This document shows, piece after piece, positions 14,912 to 23,403 of a DNA stretch of 64,000 nt. The stretch comes from Primorskyibacter flagellatus (GTDB lineage: Bacteria; Pseudomonadota; Alphaproteobacteria; Rhodobacterales; Rhodobacteraceae): the NCBI RefSeq assembly GCF_014638275.1, contig NZ_BMFJ01000001.1, positions 434,001-498,000 of the forward strand, given 5' to 3'. A program made the translations under genes and the position numbers. The first letter of the stretch is position 1, and each line of letters starts with the position of its first letter. Below the pieces are notes generated by a model. That model was not told where the DNA came from, searched no databases, and saw only the letters and a program-made list of their open reading frames with translations.

Positions 14912-15928
14912 ATGATCGCACTCAATCGCCGCAAGGCGCTTATCCTCGGTGGCGCCGCCGCCGCCTCCGCGCTGGCCGCACCGGCCATTGCGCAGAACAA
15001 GACCATCAAGGTGGGCGCGCTGCGTTTCACCTCGCATTCCGGCAGCTTCGTCGCGGTCGAAAAGGGTTACTTCGCGGACTCGGGGCTGGACGTCGAACTC
15101 GTGTTCTTCGAAGCGGCGCAGCCGATGGCCGTGGCAATCGCCTCGGGCGACATCGACTATGCTGTGACGGCGATTTCCGGCGGGCTGATATCGCTCGCTC
15201 AGAAGGGCGCGATCAAGGTCATCGGCGGCGCGGCCTCGGAAGAGGACGGCATCGACGGGCAGATCATCCTCGCCTCCGACGCCGCCTATCAGGCCGGTGT
15301 GACGGACTGCTCCAAGCTCGACGGGAAAAGCTGGGGACTGACGCAGACCGGGTCGTCCTTCCACTACGTCGGCGCCAAGATCGCGGAGAAGGAGGGCATC
15401 AGCCTGTCCTACAAGCCGCTGCAGAAGGTCGGGGCGGTGATCGGCGCGCTCAAGTCCGGGCAGATCGATGCCTGGAACATCGTGCCCCACATCGCCAAGC
15501 CGCTGATCGCGTCCGGAGCGGTGCATGACATCGGACGGGTCCAGACCTACCTGCCGGGATACCAGCTGACGACGGTGTTCACGTCGACGAAGAACGCGAG
15601 CGAGGAGAAAGAGACCACCCAGGCCTTCCTCAATGCGTTCTCGAAGGGGGCGCATGACTACAACGCCGCGATGATCGACGCGGAGGGCGGCGATGCGGCG
15701 GTCGACGCGATGATCGACATGATCCACAAGTATGTCTATGCCGATCAGCCGCGCGAGAAGGCCGCGCCGTCGATCGTCAACGGCACCATGCGGATCAACG
15801 AGGGCGCGGCGCTCAACGTCGCCTCGGTCGAGGACCAGCTGGAATGGTTCAAGTCCGAGGGGCTGGTCGATGCCTCCGTCTCCATGGGGGATCTGGTCGA
15901 CGCCTCCTATGTGGAGACGATCGGGTAA
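14912..15928 (+). CDS. ABC transporter substrate-binding protein, NitT/TauT (SsuA) type
   Basis: A 338-residue periplasmic protein. The N-terminus has RRKALILGGAAAASALAAP with a cleavage-like AIAQ, probably a Tat or Sec signal. The fold signatures (VGALRFTSHSGSFVAVEKGY, then FFEAAQPMAVAIASGDIDYA) match the nitrate/sulfonate/taurine-type family. GGGAGGAG precedes the ATG. It is followed by a hairpin-rich element and then by its ATPase and permease. The ligand cannot be deduced; relatives carry sulfonates, pyrimidines and other small organics. Confidence 0.88.
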   Translation: MIALNRRKALILGGAAAASALAAPAIAQNKTIKVGALRFTSHSGSFVAVEKGYFADSGLDVELVFFEAAQPMAVAIASGDIDYAVTAISGGLISLAQKGAIKVIGGAASEEDGIDGQIILASDAAYQAGVTDCSKLDGKSWGLTQTGSSFHYVGAKIAEKEGISLSYKPLQKVGAVIGALKSGQIDAWNIVPHIAKPLIASGAVHDIGRVQTYLPGYQLTTVFTSTKNASEEKETTQAFLNAFSKGAHDYNAAMIDAEGGDAAVDAMIDMIHKYVYADQPREKAAPSIVNGTMRINEGAALNVASVEDQLEWFKSEGLVDASVSMGDLVDASYVETIG

Positions 15929-15938
15929 TTTAACCGCG

Positions 15939-16092
15939 CCTTCCCGGTGTTGTCCGGGAAGGTGCGCCACGCAACCAGGGTTCCGCCCGGTGTGAAACAC
16001 CGGGCAGCGCCCGACCCTCCCCGTTTTGCCGGAGGCAAACCTTCGGTTTGACGGGAGGGCACTTCGCACCCGCCCAGGGTCGGGCGCTGCCC
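15939..16092. repeat. hairpin cluster between binding-protein and ATPase genes
   Basis: Four dyads lie in 154 bases: CCTTCCCGG/CCGGGAAGG (15939-15962), GCCCGGTGT/ACACCGGGC with a 3-base loop (15985-16005), CAAACC/GGTTTG (16036-16050), and an enclosing perfect 17-bp pair GGGCAGCGCCCGACCCT (16002-16018) and its reverse complement (16076-16092). Such elements probably slow 3'-5' decay and keep binding-protein transcript above permease transcript, as REP elements do in malEFG. Related dyads occur at 25749 and 61704. Confidence 0.75.
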
Positions 16093-16142
16093 TCTGCACT
16101 TCTGAGCGCGGGTGACGTTCACCGGGGGTATCAGGAGGCCAA

Positions 16143-16910
16143 ATGGATATCAGGCTCGACGCGATCAGCCATTCCTACGACGATTTCGAGGTCCTCCGGG
16201 ACATCACGCTCGACATCCCCGCGGGCCGGATCGTCTGCATCGTCGGCCCCTCGGGCTGCGGCAAGTCCACGCTGCTGCGCTTCATCGGCGGGCTGGAACG
16301 GCCGCGCGCGGGCCGGGTGCTTCAGGTCGGGGAACCCCCGGCCGGCTGCCTCAACCCGCTGACCTACATCTTTCAGGACTTCGCCCTGCTGCCCTGGCGT
16401 ACGGTGGAGGGGAACATTTCCCTCGTGCTCGAAGACCACGGCATAAGAGGCCAGCGGGCCAGGGAGATCATCGGTGACGTGCTGGCCCGGACCAAGCTGA
16501 CGGATTTTGCAAAGGCGCTGCCGAAACAGCTGTCCGGCGGCATGAAGCAGCGGGTCGCCATCGCCCGCGCCCTGGCCGTGAATCCGGCGGTGATGCTGAT
16601 GGACGAACCGCTCTCCGCGCTCGACAGCCAGACGCGGGAGCTTCTCATGGACGATCTCGTGAGCCTCTGGTCGCGTCAGCCGTTTACCGCCGTCTACGTC
16701 ACGCACAACCTGAACGAAGCTGTCCGGCTGGGTCACCAGATCGTCGTGCTCTCGCGCCGACCGGGGCAGATCCGGGAGGTCGTCACGCTCGACACCCCGC
16801 TCGAAGAGCGGCAGTTCGGCGACCCGGAACTGGATGCGAAACAGAAATACCTCTGGCAGCTCATGCGGGACGAGGCGCGGGCGGCGGATGCGGAGCTTCT
16901 CAATGTCTGA
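16143..16910 (+). CDS. ABC transporter ATPase, SsuB/TauB type
   Basis: A 255-residue cytoplasmic ATPase. Walker A is GPSGCGKST (about residues 37-45), the Q-loop lies in YIFQDFALLPW, the signature LSGGMKQRVAIARAL, Walker B VMLMDEPLSALD, and the switch histidine is in YVTHNL. Length and motif spacing fit the NitT/TauT importer class. GGAGG sits 5 bases before the ATG. Its end overlaps the permease start at 16903. Confidence 0.93.
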   Translation: MDIRLDAISHSYDDFEVLRDITLDIPAGRIVCIVGPSGCGKSTLLRFIGGLERPRAGRVLQVGEPPAGCLNPLTYIFQDFALLPWRTVEGNISLVLEDHGIRGQRAREIIGDVLARTKLTDFAKALPKQLSGGMKQRVAIARALAVNPAVMLMDEPLSALDSQTRELLMDDLVSLWSRQPFTAVYVTHNLNEAVRLGHQIVVLSRRPGQIREVVTLDTPLEERQFGDPELDAKQKYLWQLMRDEARAADAELLNV

Positions 16911-17742
16911 CGCGACACTCGATACGACCCCGCCGCGCGACCTCCCGGTCAGGGACGAACCGAAGACGGTGGCCTTCCGGGGCGGCGGCTTCGCCCCGCG
17001 CCCGCACAGATGGGTCGGCGCGCTGGTCTTCGCGGTCCTGATCCTGATCGCGGAGTGGGGCACGCGGGCCGGCTGGATCTCAGCCCTGACGCTGCCGAAA
17101 CCCTCGGATGTGCTGGCGACCTTCGGTGAACTCTATCAGTCCGGCCTGCTGTTCAAGCACCTCGGCCCGTCGCTGTCGCGTTTCGCGGTCGGTTCGTTCT
17201 TCGGCGTATCGGTCGGGATCGCGGTCGGGGTGCTGATCGGTCTTTTCTCCTACGTGCGCGCCGGGGCAGTGCCGCTGGTCGCCGCGCTGTTCCCCATCCC
17301 AAAGATCGCGCTGCTGCCGCTGTTCGTGATCTGGTTCGGAATCGGGGAGGGGTCGAAATACGCGCTGATCGCTTTCGGGACCTTCACGCCGACGGTGGTG
17401 GCGACCTACGGCGCGGTGGACAACGTGGATCGCACGCTGATCCGCATGGGGCAGTCCTTCGGCCTGTCGTGGTGGTCCATCGTGCGCAAGATCGTGTTGC
17501 CGGGGGCCATGCCGGGGATCCTGTCGGGGCTGCGCATCTCTCTCGCCATCGCCATCATCCTGCTGGTCGCGGCCGAAATGCTGGGCGCGGAATACGGGAT
17601 CGGGGCCTATATCCTTCAGGCCGGATCGCTTTACGACCTTGAACGGCTGTTTGCGGGCGTCGTGATCCTGTCGGTTCTGGGCGTGCTCGTCTCGGCCGTG
17701 ATCGGCGTGATCGAGCGGCGGGTTCTGGGGTGGCGGACATGA
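16903..17742 (+). CDS. ABC transporter permease, SsuC/TauC type
   Basis: A 279-residue inner-membrane protein with about six hydrophobic segments, the first near ALVFAVLILIAEWG. The EAA-type coupling loop around MGQSFGLSWWSIVRKIVLPGAMPGI contacts the ATPase. The start at 16903 lies within the ATPase stop region; a longer frame from 16834 runs inside the ATPase gene and is unlikely. It partners the upstream ATPase and the binding protein at 14912. Confidence 0.9.
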   Translation: MSDATLDTTPPRDLPVRDEPKTVAFRGGGFAPRPHRWVGALVFAVLILIAEWGTRAGWISALTLPKPSDVLATFGELYQSGLLFKHLGPSLSRFAVGSFFGVSVGIAVGVLIGLFSYVRAGAVPLVAALFPIPKIALLPLFVIWFGIGEGSKYALIAFGTFTPTVVATYGAVDNVDRTLIRMGQSFGLSWWSIVRKIVLPGAMPGILSGLRISLAIAIILLVAAEMLGAEYGIGAYILQAGSLYDLERLFAGVVILSVLGVLVSAVIGVIERRVLGWRT

Positions 17743-18986
17743 GCTACGACGTCGTCGTCGCGGGCGGTGGCACCGCCGGGGTCGCCGCTGCGGTTGGCGC
17801 GGCGCGGGACGGCGCTAAGGTGCTGCTGCTGGAACGTCACGGCTGCCTCGGCGGGGCGGCGGCGGTGCGCAACGTCCTGACATTGTGCGGACTCTACACT
17901 CTGGGGGAGGGGACGCGGACGGTTGTCGGCGGCATCGGGGCGGAGGTACTCTCGGCCCTGCAAAAACGCGGCGCGGTGACCCCGCCGATGCGGTTTCGCG
18001 GCGTCTTTTCGGCCTTCGAGCCGGAGGCGATGAAGCTGGTGCTCGACGAACTGACACAGGGCGCGGGGGTGGATGTACGCTTTGGCTGTTTCGTGACCGG
18101 GGCGGTGCGCGGCGCGGACCGGATGCGCTCTGTCACCTACGCCGACCACGGCGGCACGGTGACGGTCGAGGCCGGGGCCTTCGTCGACTGCACCGGGGAC
18201 GGAGACCTTGCCCACGCCGCCGGGGCGTCGACCCGATACGGCAACGCGGACGGGGTGAACCTCGGGACGCTCGGCACCCGGTTCGGGGGCATCCCGCGGG
18301 AGGTGACGGTGACCGCGCCGCAGGTGATTGAGGCGGTGGCGGGCATGGGGTTCGCACCCGGCGCTGTGACCAAGGACCGTTGCGTGATCGTGCGGCTGCC
18401 GGGGTCCGGGGACATGGTGCTCTATCTCGCGTCCGCAGATTACGACCCGCGCGATGCGGCGTCCCTGTCGCGGGCCGAGATGGACGCGCGGCGACAGGCC
18501 TGGGCCTATCTGGACGCGATCCGGACGATTGACGGCTGCTCCGGTGCCTACCTCGTCTCCACGGGGCCGGAAATCGGGACGCGGGAATCGCGCCACCTCA
18601 ACTGCCGTCACCAGCTGACATGGGCGGAGATCGAGGCGCGGGCGAGCTTCCCCGACTGCATCGCGCTCGGGGCCTGGGGGGCGGAATGGCACGACCGCGC
18701 GTCCTACACCTCCTCCTTCGACTATCCGCCTGAGAAGGGGGCCTACGAGATCCCGCTCTCCTGCCTGCACTCGGTCGATACGGACAACCTGTTCTGTGCG
18801 GGACGACTGGCGGACGGCGACCGCAAGGGAGGGGCGGCGATCCGGGTGATGGGCACGGCCATGGCGACGGGGCAGGCGGCTGGCATTGCTGCGGCGCTGA
18901 CATCGCGCGGGGCGTTTTCGGCGGCGGCGGTGCGCGACAGGCTGGCGGCGGCGGGGGCGATCCTGACGGCTGACGCATTGGTGTGA
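17739..18986 (+). CDS. FAD-dependent oxidoreductase (FAD_oxidored family)
   Basis: A 415-residue flavoprotein starting with ATGA overlap on the permease; a GTG at 17730 is an alternative. The dinucleotide-binding motif VVAGGGTAGVAAAVGAARDG is near the N-terminus, followed by GCLGGAAAVRNVL, GAFVDCTGDGDLAHAAG and the C-terminal NLFCAGRLADGDRKGGAAIR segment. These fit the PF12831-like family. It sits in the importer operon, so it probably oxidises the imported compound. The substrate is unknown. Confidence 0.85.
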   Translation: MSYDVVVAGGGTAGVAAAVGAARDGAKVLLLERHGCLGGAAAVRNVLTLCGLYTLGEGTRTVVGGIGAEVLSALQKRGAVTPPMRFRGVFSAFEPEAMKLVLDELTQGAGVDVRFGCFVTGAVRGADRMRSVTYADHGGTVTVEAGAFVDCTGDGDLAHAAGASTRYGNADGVNLGTLGTRFGGIPREVTVTAPQVIEAVAGMGFAPGAVTKDRCVIVRLPGSGDMVLYLASADYDPRDAASLSRAEMDARRQAWAYLDAIRTIDGCSGAYLVSTGPEIGTRESRHLNCRHQLTWAEIEARASFPDCIALGAWGAEWHDRASYTSSFDYPPEKGAYEIPLSCLHSVDTDNLFCAGRLADGDRKGGAAIRVMGTAMATGQAAGIAAALTSRGAFSAAAVRDRLAAAGAILTADALV

Positions 18987-19048
18987 CGTTTTCCGCTTGG
19001 CGGCGGCCCGCGAAGTTGTCACCAAGGCCGCAGGAGAGGGAGGATGAC

Positions 19049-20992
19049 ATGACCGAGCAACGACCGATACTCTGGACCCCGAGTGCCGAGCGGGCGGCGG
19101 CAACCCGGATGGCCGCCTACATGGATTGGCTGAAGGCCGAGCGCGGGCTGGAATTCGGCAGCTATCAGGAGATGTGGGAATGGTCGGTCAGCGACCTCTC
19201 GGCCTTCTGGACCTCCATCGTCGCGTTCAACGACCTGCCGGTCTCGGGCTGGACCGAGGTGCTGGGCGAGCGCAAGATGCCCGGCGCGGACTGGTTCCCC
19301 GGCGCACACACGAACATGGTCGCGCAACTGCTTCGGTTTGCGCAGGAAAAGCCGCAGGCGCAGGCGGTGGCCTGCCAGTCGGAGACCTTCGGCAACCTGT
19401 CCCTGACATGGGCGGAACTGGACGGGAAGGTCGGGGCGCTTCAGGCGGCGCTCAGGGACATGGGCGTCACCAAGGGCGACCGGGTGGTCGCGGTCCTGCC
19501 GAACACGCCGGACGCGATGATCGCCTTCATGGCGGTCGCAGGGCTTGGCGCGATCTGGTCGCTCTGCGCGCCGGACATGGGGCATACGGCGATCCTCGAC
19601 CGGTTCCGGCAGATCGAACCCAAGGTGCTGATCGCGCAGGACGGGTACGTTCACGCGGGCAAGACCATCGACAAGCGTCCGGTGCTGGACGGGCTGGCGG
19701 CGCAGTTGCCTTCGCTGGAACACAAGATCATCGTGCCGGTCATCGGCGATGGCGCGGCCTGGACCCACTGGGCCGAGGTTCAGGCCGACCCGCAGCCCGC
19801 GACGGTCGAGATGGTCGAATTCTCGCATCCGATCTGGGTGGTCTATTCCTCGGGCACCACGGGCAACCCGAAGCCGATCGTGCACGGCCATGGCGGGGTG
19901 CTGATCGAGGGCGCGAAACAGGCGCTGCATCAGGACGTGGGGGCGGAGGACCGGTTCTGCTGGCTCACGTCCTCGGGCTGGATCATGTGGAATTCGCAAC
20001 TGAATGCTCTGGCCTCGGGCGCGATGGTGGCGCTGCACGACGGCGCGCCGAACCATCCCGACATGCTGGATGTCTGGCGGATGGTGGCAAGGGAACGGCT
20101 GACCTATTTCGGCGCCGGCGCGGCGTTCTTCCAGGGGTGTCAGAAGGCCGGTGTACGCCCGGGGGCAGAACTTGACCTGTCGGCGCTGCGTTCGCTCGGC
20201 TCGACCGGGTCTCCGCTGTCGCAGGAAGGCTACGACTGGATATATTCCGAAGTGAAATCAGACATCTGGCTCGCCCCGATCTCGGGCGGGACGGACCTTG
20301 CCGGGGCCTTCGTGCTGGGCCATCCGATGATGCCGGTCCGGGCCGGAGAGATGCAGTGCCGCGCCCTCGGCAACGCCGTCCGCGCCTATTCCGAGGACGG
20401 GCGGGAACTGATCGGAGAGGTCGGGGAACTGGTCTGCACCGAACCCTTGCCCTCCATGCCGCTCTACTTCTGGGGCGACGAGGACGGGTCGCGTCTGCAC
20501 GAGAGCTATTTCGACACCTTCCCCGGCATCTGGCGGCACGGCGACTGGATCGAGTTCACGCCAGAGGGCGGATCGGTGATCTACGGGCGGTCCGACGCGA
20601 CGATCAACCGGCGGGGACTGCGGCTCGGGTCGTCGGAGATTTACCGGGCGGTGGAAGGTTTGGACGAGGTCATGGACAGCCTTGTCATCGACCTCGAATT
20701 CCTTGGCCGCGACAGTTTCATGGTGCTTTTCGTGGTGGCTCCGGGCGGGCTGACCGACGCGTTGAAGGACAAGATCAAGCTGGCCATCCGGGAGTCGGTC
20801 TCGGCCCGCTTCCTGCCGGACGAGATCGTTGAGGTCTCGGCCGTGCCGCGCACCCTGTCGGGCAAAAAGCTTGAGGTCCCGGTCAAGAAACTGCTGCTCG
20901 GCCACGATCCGGCGAAGGTGGTGAACCGGGATTCCATGGCTAATCCGGACAGTTTCGACCAGTTCCTCACCTACGCGGCCTCGCGTGGCTGA
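19049..20992 (+). CDS. aacS: acetoacetyl-CoA synthetase
   Basis: A 647-residue adenylate-forming ligase that makes acetoacetyl-CoA from acetoacetate, ATP and CoA in the cytoplasm. The ATG at 19049 follows GAGGGAGGATG; an in-frame ATG at 18983 overlaps the previous gene and adds unrelated sequence. The N-terminal region (YMDWLKAERGLEFGSYQEMW) and length are typical of this enzyme. The AMP-binding motif is VYSSGTTGNPKPIVHGHGG, and the C-terminal catalytic lysine region is RTLSGKKLEVPVKKLL. It feeds acetoacetate from ketogenic substrates or polyhydroxybutyrate turnover into central metabolism. Confidence 0.9.
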   Translation: MTEQRPILWTPSAERAAATRMAAYMDWLKAERGLEFGSYQEMWEWSVSDLSAFWTSIVAFNDLPVSGWTEVLGERKMPGADWFPGAHTNMVAQLLRFAQEKPQAQAVACQSETFGNLSLTWAELDGKVGALQAALRDMGVTKGDRVVAVLPNTPDAMIAFMAVAGLGAIWSLCAPDMGHTAILDRFRQIEPKVLIAQDGYVHAGKTIDKRPVLDGLAAQLPSLEHKIIVPVIGDGAAWTHWAEVQADPQPATVEMVEFSHPIWVVYSSGTTGNPKPIVHGHGGVLIEGAKQALHQDVGAEDRFCWLTSSGWIMWNSQLNALASGAMVALHDGAPNHPDMLDVWRMVARERLTYFGAGAAFFQGCQKAGVRPGAELDLSALRSLGSTGSPLSQEGYDWIYSEVKSDIWLAPISGGTDLAGAFVLGHPMMPVRAGEMQCRALGNAVRAYSEDGRELIGEVGELVCTEPLPSMPLYFWGDEDGSRLHESYFDTFPGIWRHGDWIEFTPEGGSVIYGRSDATINRRGLRLGSSEIYRAVEGLDEVMDSLVIDLEFLGRDSFMVLFVVAPGGLTDALKDKIKLAIRESVSARFLPDEIVEVSAVPRTLSGKKLEVPVKKLLLGHDPAKVVNRDSMANPDSFDQFLTYAASRG

Positions 20993-21650
20993 TCCCTTGA
21001 GACCCGTGGACAAGGTCGTCGCCTTCGACCTGGACGGCACGCTGGTGGATTCCGCACCCGACCTGCACGGTGTCGCCAATGCGGTGCTGGCGGAGGAGGG
21101 CGTCGCCCCGATTTCCATGGCCGAGGCGCGCAGCTTCATCGGGCAGGGCGCGCCCAACTTCGTCGCGAAGATGCGGGCGGCGCGGGGGATTCCGGACAGT
21201 GAGCAGGCCCGGCTGCTGGCCGCCTACCTCGCGCGTTATGACGGGGCGGTGGCGCGGACGGTGGTCTATCCGGGTGTGGCGGAGGCGCTGACGGCGTTGC
21301 GCGCGGGCGGCGCGCGGCTGGCCATCTGCACCAACAAGCCCGAGCGCCCGGCGCTGTCGGTCCTGCGCCACTTCGGCCTGCTGCATTTCTTCAACGCGGT
21401 GATCGGCGGGGATTCCATGAACCTGCGCAAGCCGGACCCCGCGCCACTGCTGGCCGCGCTGGCCCGCGCCGGTTCGGGCACACGCATCTTCGTCGGCGAC
21501 AGCGAGATCGACGCCAGCGCCGCGCGCGCGGCCAACGTGCCGTTCCTGCTGTTCACCGAAGGCTACCGCAAGTCGCCGGTCGCAGACCTGCCGCATCGCG
21601 CTGCCTTCAGCGATTTCAGCCAGTTGCCGGACCTTGTTCAGGCGATATGA
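20985..21650 (+). CDS. gph: phosphoglycolate phosphatase-like HAD hydrolase
   Basis: A 221-residue HAD phosphatase starting at GTG 20985 inside the end of the aacS-like gene; later GTG or TTG starts are possible. Motif I is FDLDGTLVDSAPDL (about residues 13-26), motif II is CTNKPE, and motif III/IV is FVGDSEIDASAARAA. The DSAPDL run is typical of Gph, which removes phosphate from 2-phosphoglycolate. It is translationally linked to the next HAD gene by ATGA. Confidence 0.8.
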   Translation: MADPLRPVDKVVAFDLDGTLVDSAPDLHGVANAVLAEEGVAPISMAEARSFIGQGAPNFVAKMRAARGIPDSEQARLLAAYLARYDGAVARTVVYPGVAEALTALRAGGARLAICTNKPERPALSVLRHFGLLHFFNAVIGGDSMNLRKPDPAPLLAALARAGSGTRIFVGDSEIDASAARAANVPFLLFTEGYRKSPVADLPHRAAFSDFSQLPDLVQAI

Positions 21651-22324
21651 CCCGGCCCGAGCTTGTCATCTTCGACTGCGACGGCGTGCTGATCGACAGT
21701 GAGGTCATCTCGGCCCGGATGCTGGTGGCCGAACTGGCGGGATACGGCGTGAAGATCGACCTCGACTACGTGGCGCGGCATTTCCTGGGGCGCAGCTATC
21801 CGGTGGTGCTGGCGCAGATCCGCGGCGAATTCGGCGTCGGCCTGCCCGACGGGTTCGAGGCCGATTACCGCGCCCGTCTGATCCGCGCCTTTGCCTCCGA
21901 TCTCAGGATCATTCCCGGCGTGCGCGAGGTCATCGCGCGTCTGAGGGTGCCCTATTGTCTGGCCACCAGCTCCAGCCCGGAACGGCTGGCAGAGTCGCTG
22001 CGCATCGTCGGGCTCACCGATACTTTCGCCGGCCTCACGACCACCTCAGTTGAGGTGAAACGCGGCAAACCGGCGCCGGACCTTTTCCTGAAAGCGGCGG
22101 AAAAACATGGTGTTGCGCCCGAAAAATGCCTTGTGATCGAAGACAGCTATCCCGGCATCCGTGCCGCCCTCGCCGCGGGGATGGAGGTCTGGCGTTTCAC
22201 CGGGGGCAGCCACATGACCGGGCTGAACCTGCCCTCGGACCCGGTGGCGATGCCGCATCGGGAATTTGCATCGTTTGCGGAATTCTTCCATCCTGTGCCG
22301 CACCTGAGCCTGGACCCGACATGA
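21647..22324 (+). CDS. HAD-family sugar-phosphate phosphatase/phosphoglucomutase-like
   Basis: A 225-residue HAD hydrolase with FDCDGVLIDSEV (motif I), a helical cap, ATSSSPERL (motif II), KRGKPAPDLFLKAAEKHGV and IEDSYPGIRAALAAGMEVW. This pattern fits the beta-phosphoglucomutase/sugar-phosphatase subgroup. It overlaps both neighbours by 4 bases (ATGA), tying it to the polyol regulator downstream. In polyol operons such proteins often dephosphorylate sugar phosphates; the specific substrate is unknown. Confidence 0.8.
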   Translation: MTRPELVIFDCDGVLIDSEVISARMLVAELAGYGVKIDLDYVARHFLGRSYPVVLAQIRGEFGVGLPDGFEADYRARLIRAFASDLRIIPGVREVIARLRVPYCLATSSSPERLAESLRIVGLTDTFAGLTTTSVEVKRGKPAPDLFLKAAEKHGVAPEKCLVIEDSYPGIRAALAAGMEVWRFTGGSHMTGLNLPSDPVAMPHREFASFAEFFHPVPHLSLDPT

Positions 22325-23268
22325 ACCGCCCCACGCAAGACGACAAGGATGCCCCGGCCCGCGATCTCGCGGCGCGGGCGGCGTGGCTGGCCATGGTCGG
22401 CGGACTGACACAGGACCAGATCGCGACAGAACTCGGCATCTCGCGCCAGCGGGCGCAGCGGCTGGTCGCGCGCGCCTCGGCCGAAGGGCTGGTGCGGGTG
22501 CGCATCCATCATCCGATCGCGGAATGTCTTGAACTGGAACGGGAACTGCGCGCGCGCTACGGGCTCGACCGGGCCTGGGTCGCGCCGGGGGCCGGGGGCG
22601 CGGACGCGCTCGCCGCCTTTGCCGCGCCGGTGCTGGAACGGCTGTTCCAGGGCGCGGCGCCGCAGACATTCGCCTTCGGCACGGGGCGGACCCTGCGGGC
22701 GGTGATCGAACAGATGCAGCCGGTGGACGGCGCGCAGCACAAATTCGTGTCGGTGATCGGCAATGTCGGGCCGGACGGGTCGGCGTCGTTCTACGAGGTC
22801 ATCATGCGGGTCGCCGACAAGACCTCCGGCGCGCATTACCCCATGGCGATCCCGGTTTTTGCCCGCACGCCGGAGGAGCTGGCGCTCTACCGATCTCTCC
22901 CGCATGTGAAGGCCGCGCGCGCGCTGGCAGAGGCGGCGGACATGGCCATCGTCGGCATCGGCCAGATGGGACCGGACGCGCCGCTGCATGTCGACGGGTT
23001 CATCACCGCCGCGGAGGTTGAGGAGCTGAACGCCGCCGGTGCCGTGGGCGAACTCTGCGGGCACATCTTCGATGCGGAGGGGCGGTTCCTCGACCATCCG
23101 CTCAACCAGAAGGCGGTCGGGGTGCGGGTGCCCTGCAACGGCATGCCGGTCTTCTGCATCGGCGGAGGGGCGGCGAAACTGCCCGCGATTCGGGGCGCGC
23201 TGGCGGGAAACCTGCTGGCCTCCCTCGCCACGGACGAGACGACGGCGCGGGCGCTGCTCTCCTCCTGA
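22321..23268 (+). CDS. SorC/DeoR-type sugar-binding transcriptional regulator
   Basis: A 315-residue regulator starting ATGA on the preceding stop. An N-terminal helix-turn-helix (LTQDQIATELGISRQRAQRL, about residues 29-48) is followed by a sugar-phosphate-binding domain (FAFGTGRTLRAVIEQM, IVGIGQMGPDAP, VCNG-like VPCNGMPVF). It lies upstream of a polyol ABC operon and matches the role of SmoC in Rhodobacter. An inverted repeat before the binding-protein gene (23351-23385) is its likely operator. Confidence 0.85.
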   Translation: MNRPTQDDKDAPARDLAARAAWLAMVGGLTQDQIATELGISRQRAQRLVARASAEGLVRVRIHHPIAECLELERELRARYGLDRAWVAPGAGGADALAAFAAPVLERLFQGAAPQTFAFGTGRTLRAVIEQMQPVDGAQHKFVSVIGNVGPDGSASFYEVIMRVADKTSGAHYPMAIPVFARTPEELALYRSLPHVKAARALAEAADMAIVGIGQMGPDAPLHVDGFITAAEVEELNAAGAVGELCGHIFDAEGRFLDHPLNQKAVGVRVPCNGMPVFCIGGGAAKLPAIRGALAGNLLASLATDETTARALLSS

Positions 23269-23350
23269 GGGAAAGATACCATTTGTTTACGGGTTTGCGG
23301 GCAAGCTGCGGTGCGGCGTGGAATGTGCTTGACTTCCGGCGACCGCTAAC

Positions 23351-23385
23351 GTGAGTATTTGTCCACTAGATGAGCAAATGCTCAC
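23351..23385. promoter_or_regulatory. inverted repeat, probable operator of the polyol operon
   Basis: GTGAGTATTTG (23351-23361) and CAAATGCTCAC (23375-23385) form an 11-bp dyad with one mismatch, centred 36 bases before the binding-protein ATG. The right arm is itself near-palindromic (TGAGCA-AA-TGCTCA). It lies just after the SorC-type regulator gene, so it is the natural binding site for that regulator. GGGAGGA at 23392-23398 is the ribosome site of the next gene. Confidence 0.6.
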
Positions 23386-23403
23386 ACGACTGGGAGGAAT
23401 ACC

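Noticed and set aside
14036-16099. A 687-codon minus-strand frame opposite the GntR and binding-protein genes.
   Set aside because: GC-rich third-position shadow with no domain; the plus-strand genes are clear.
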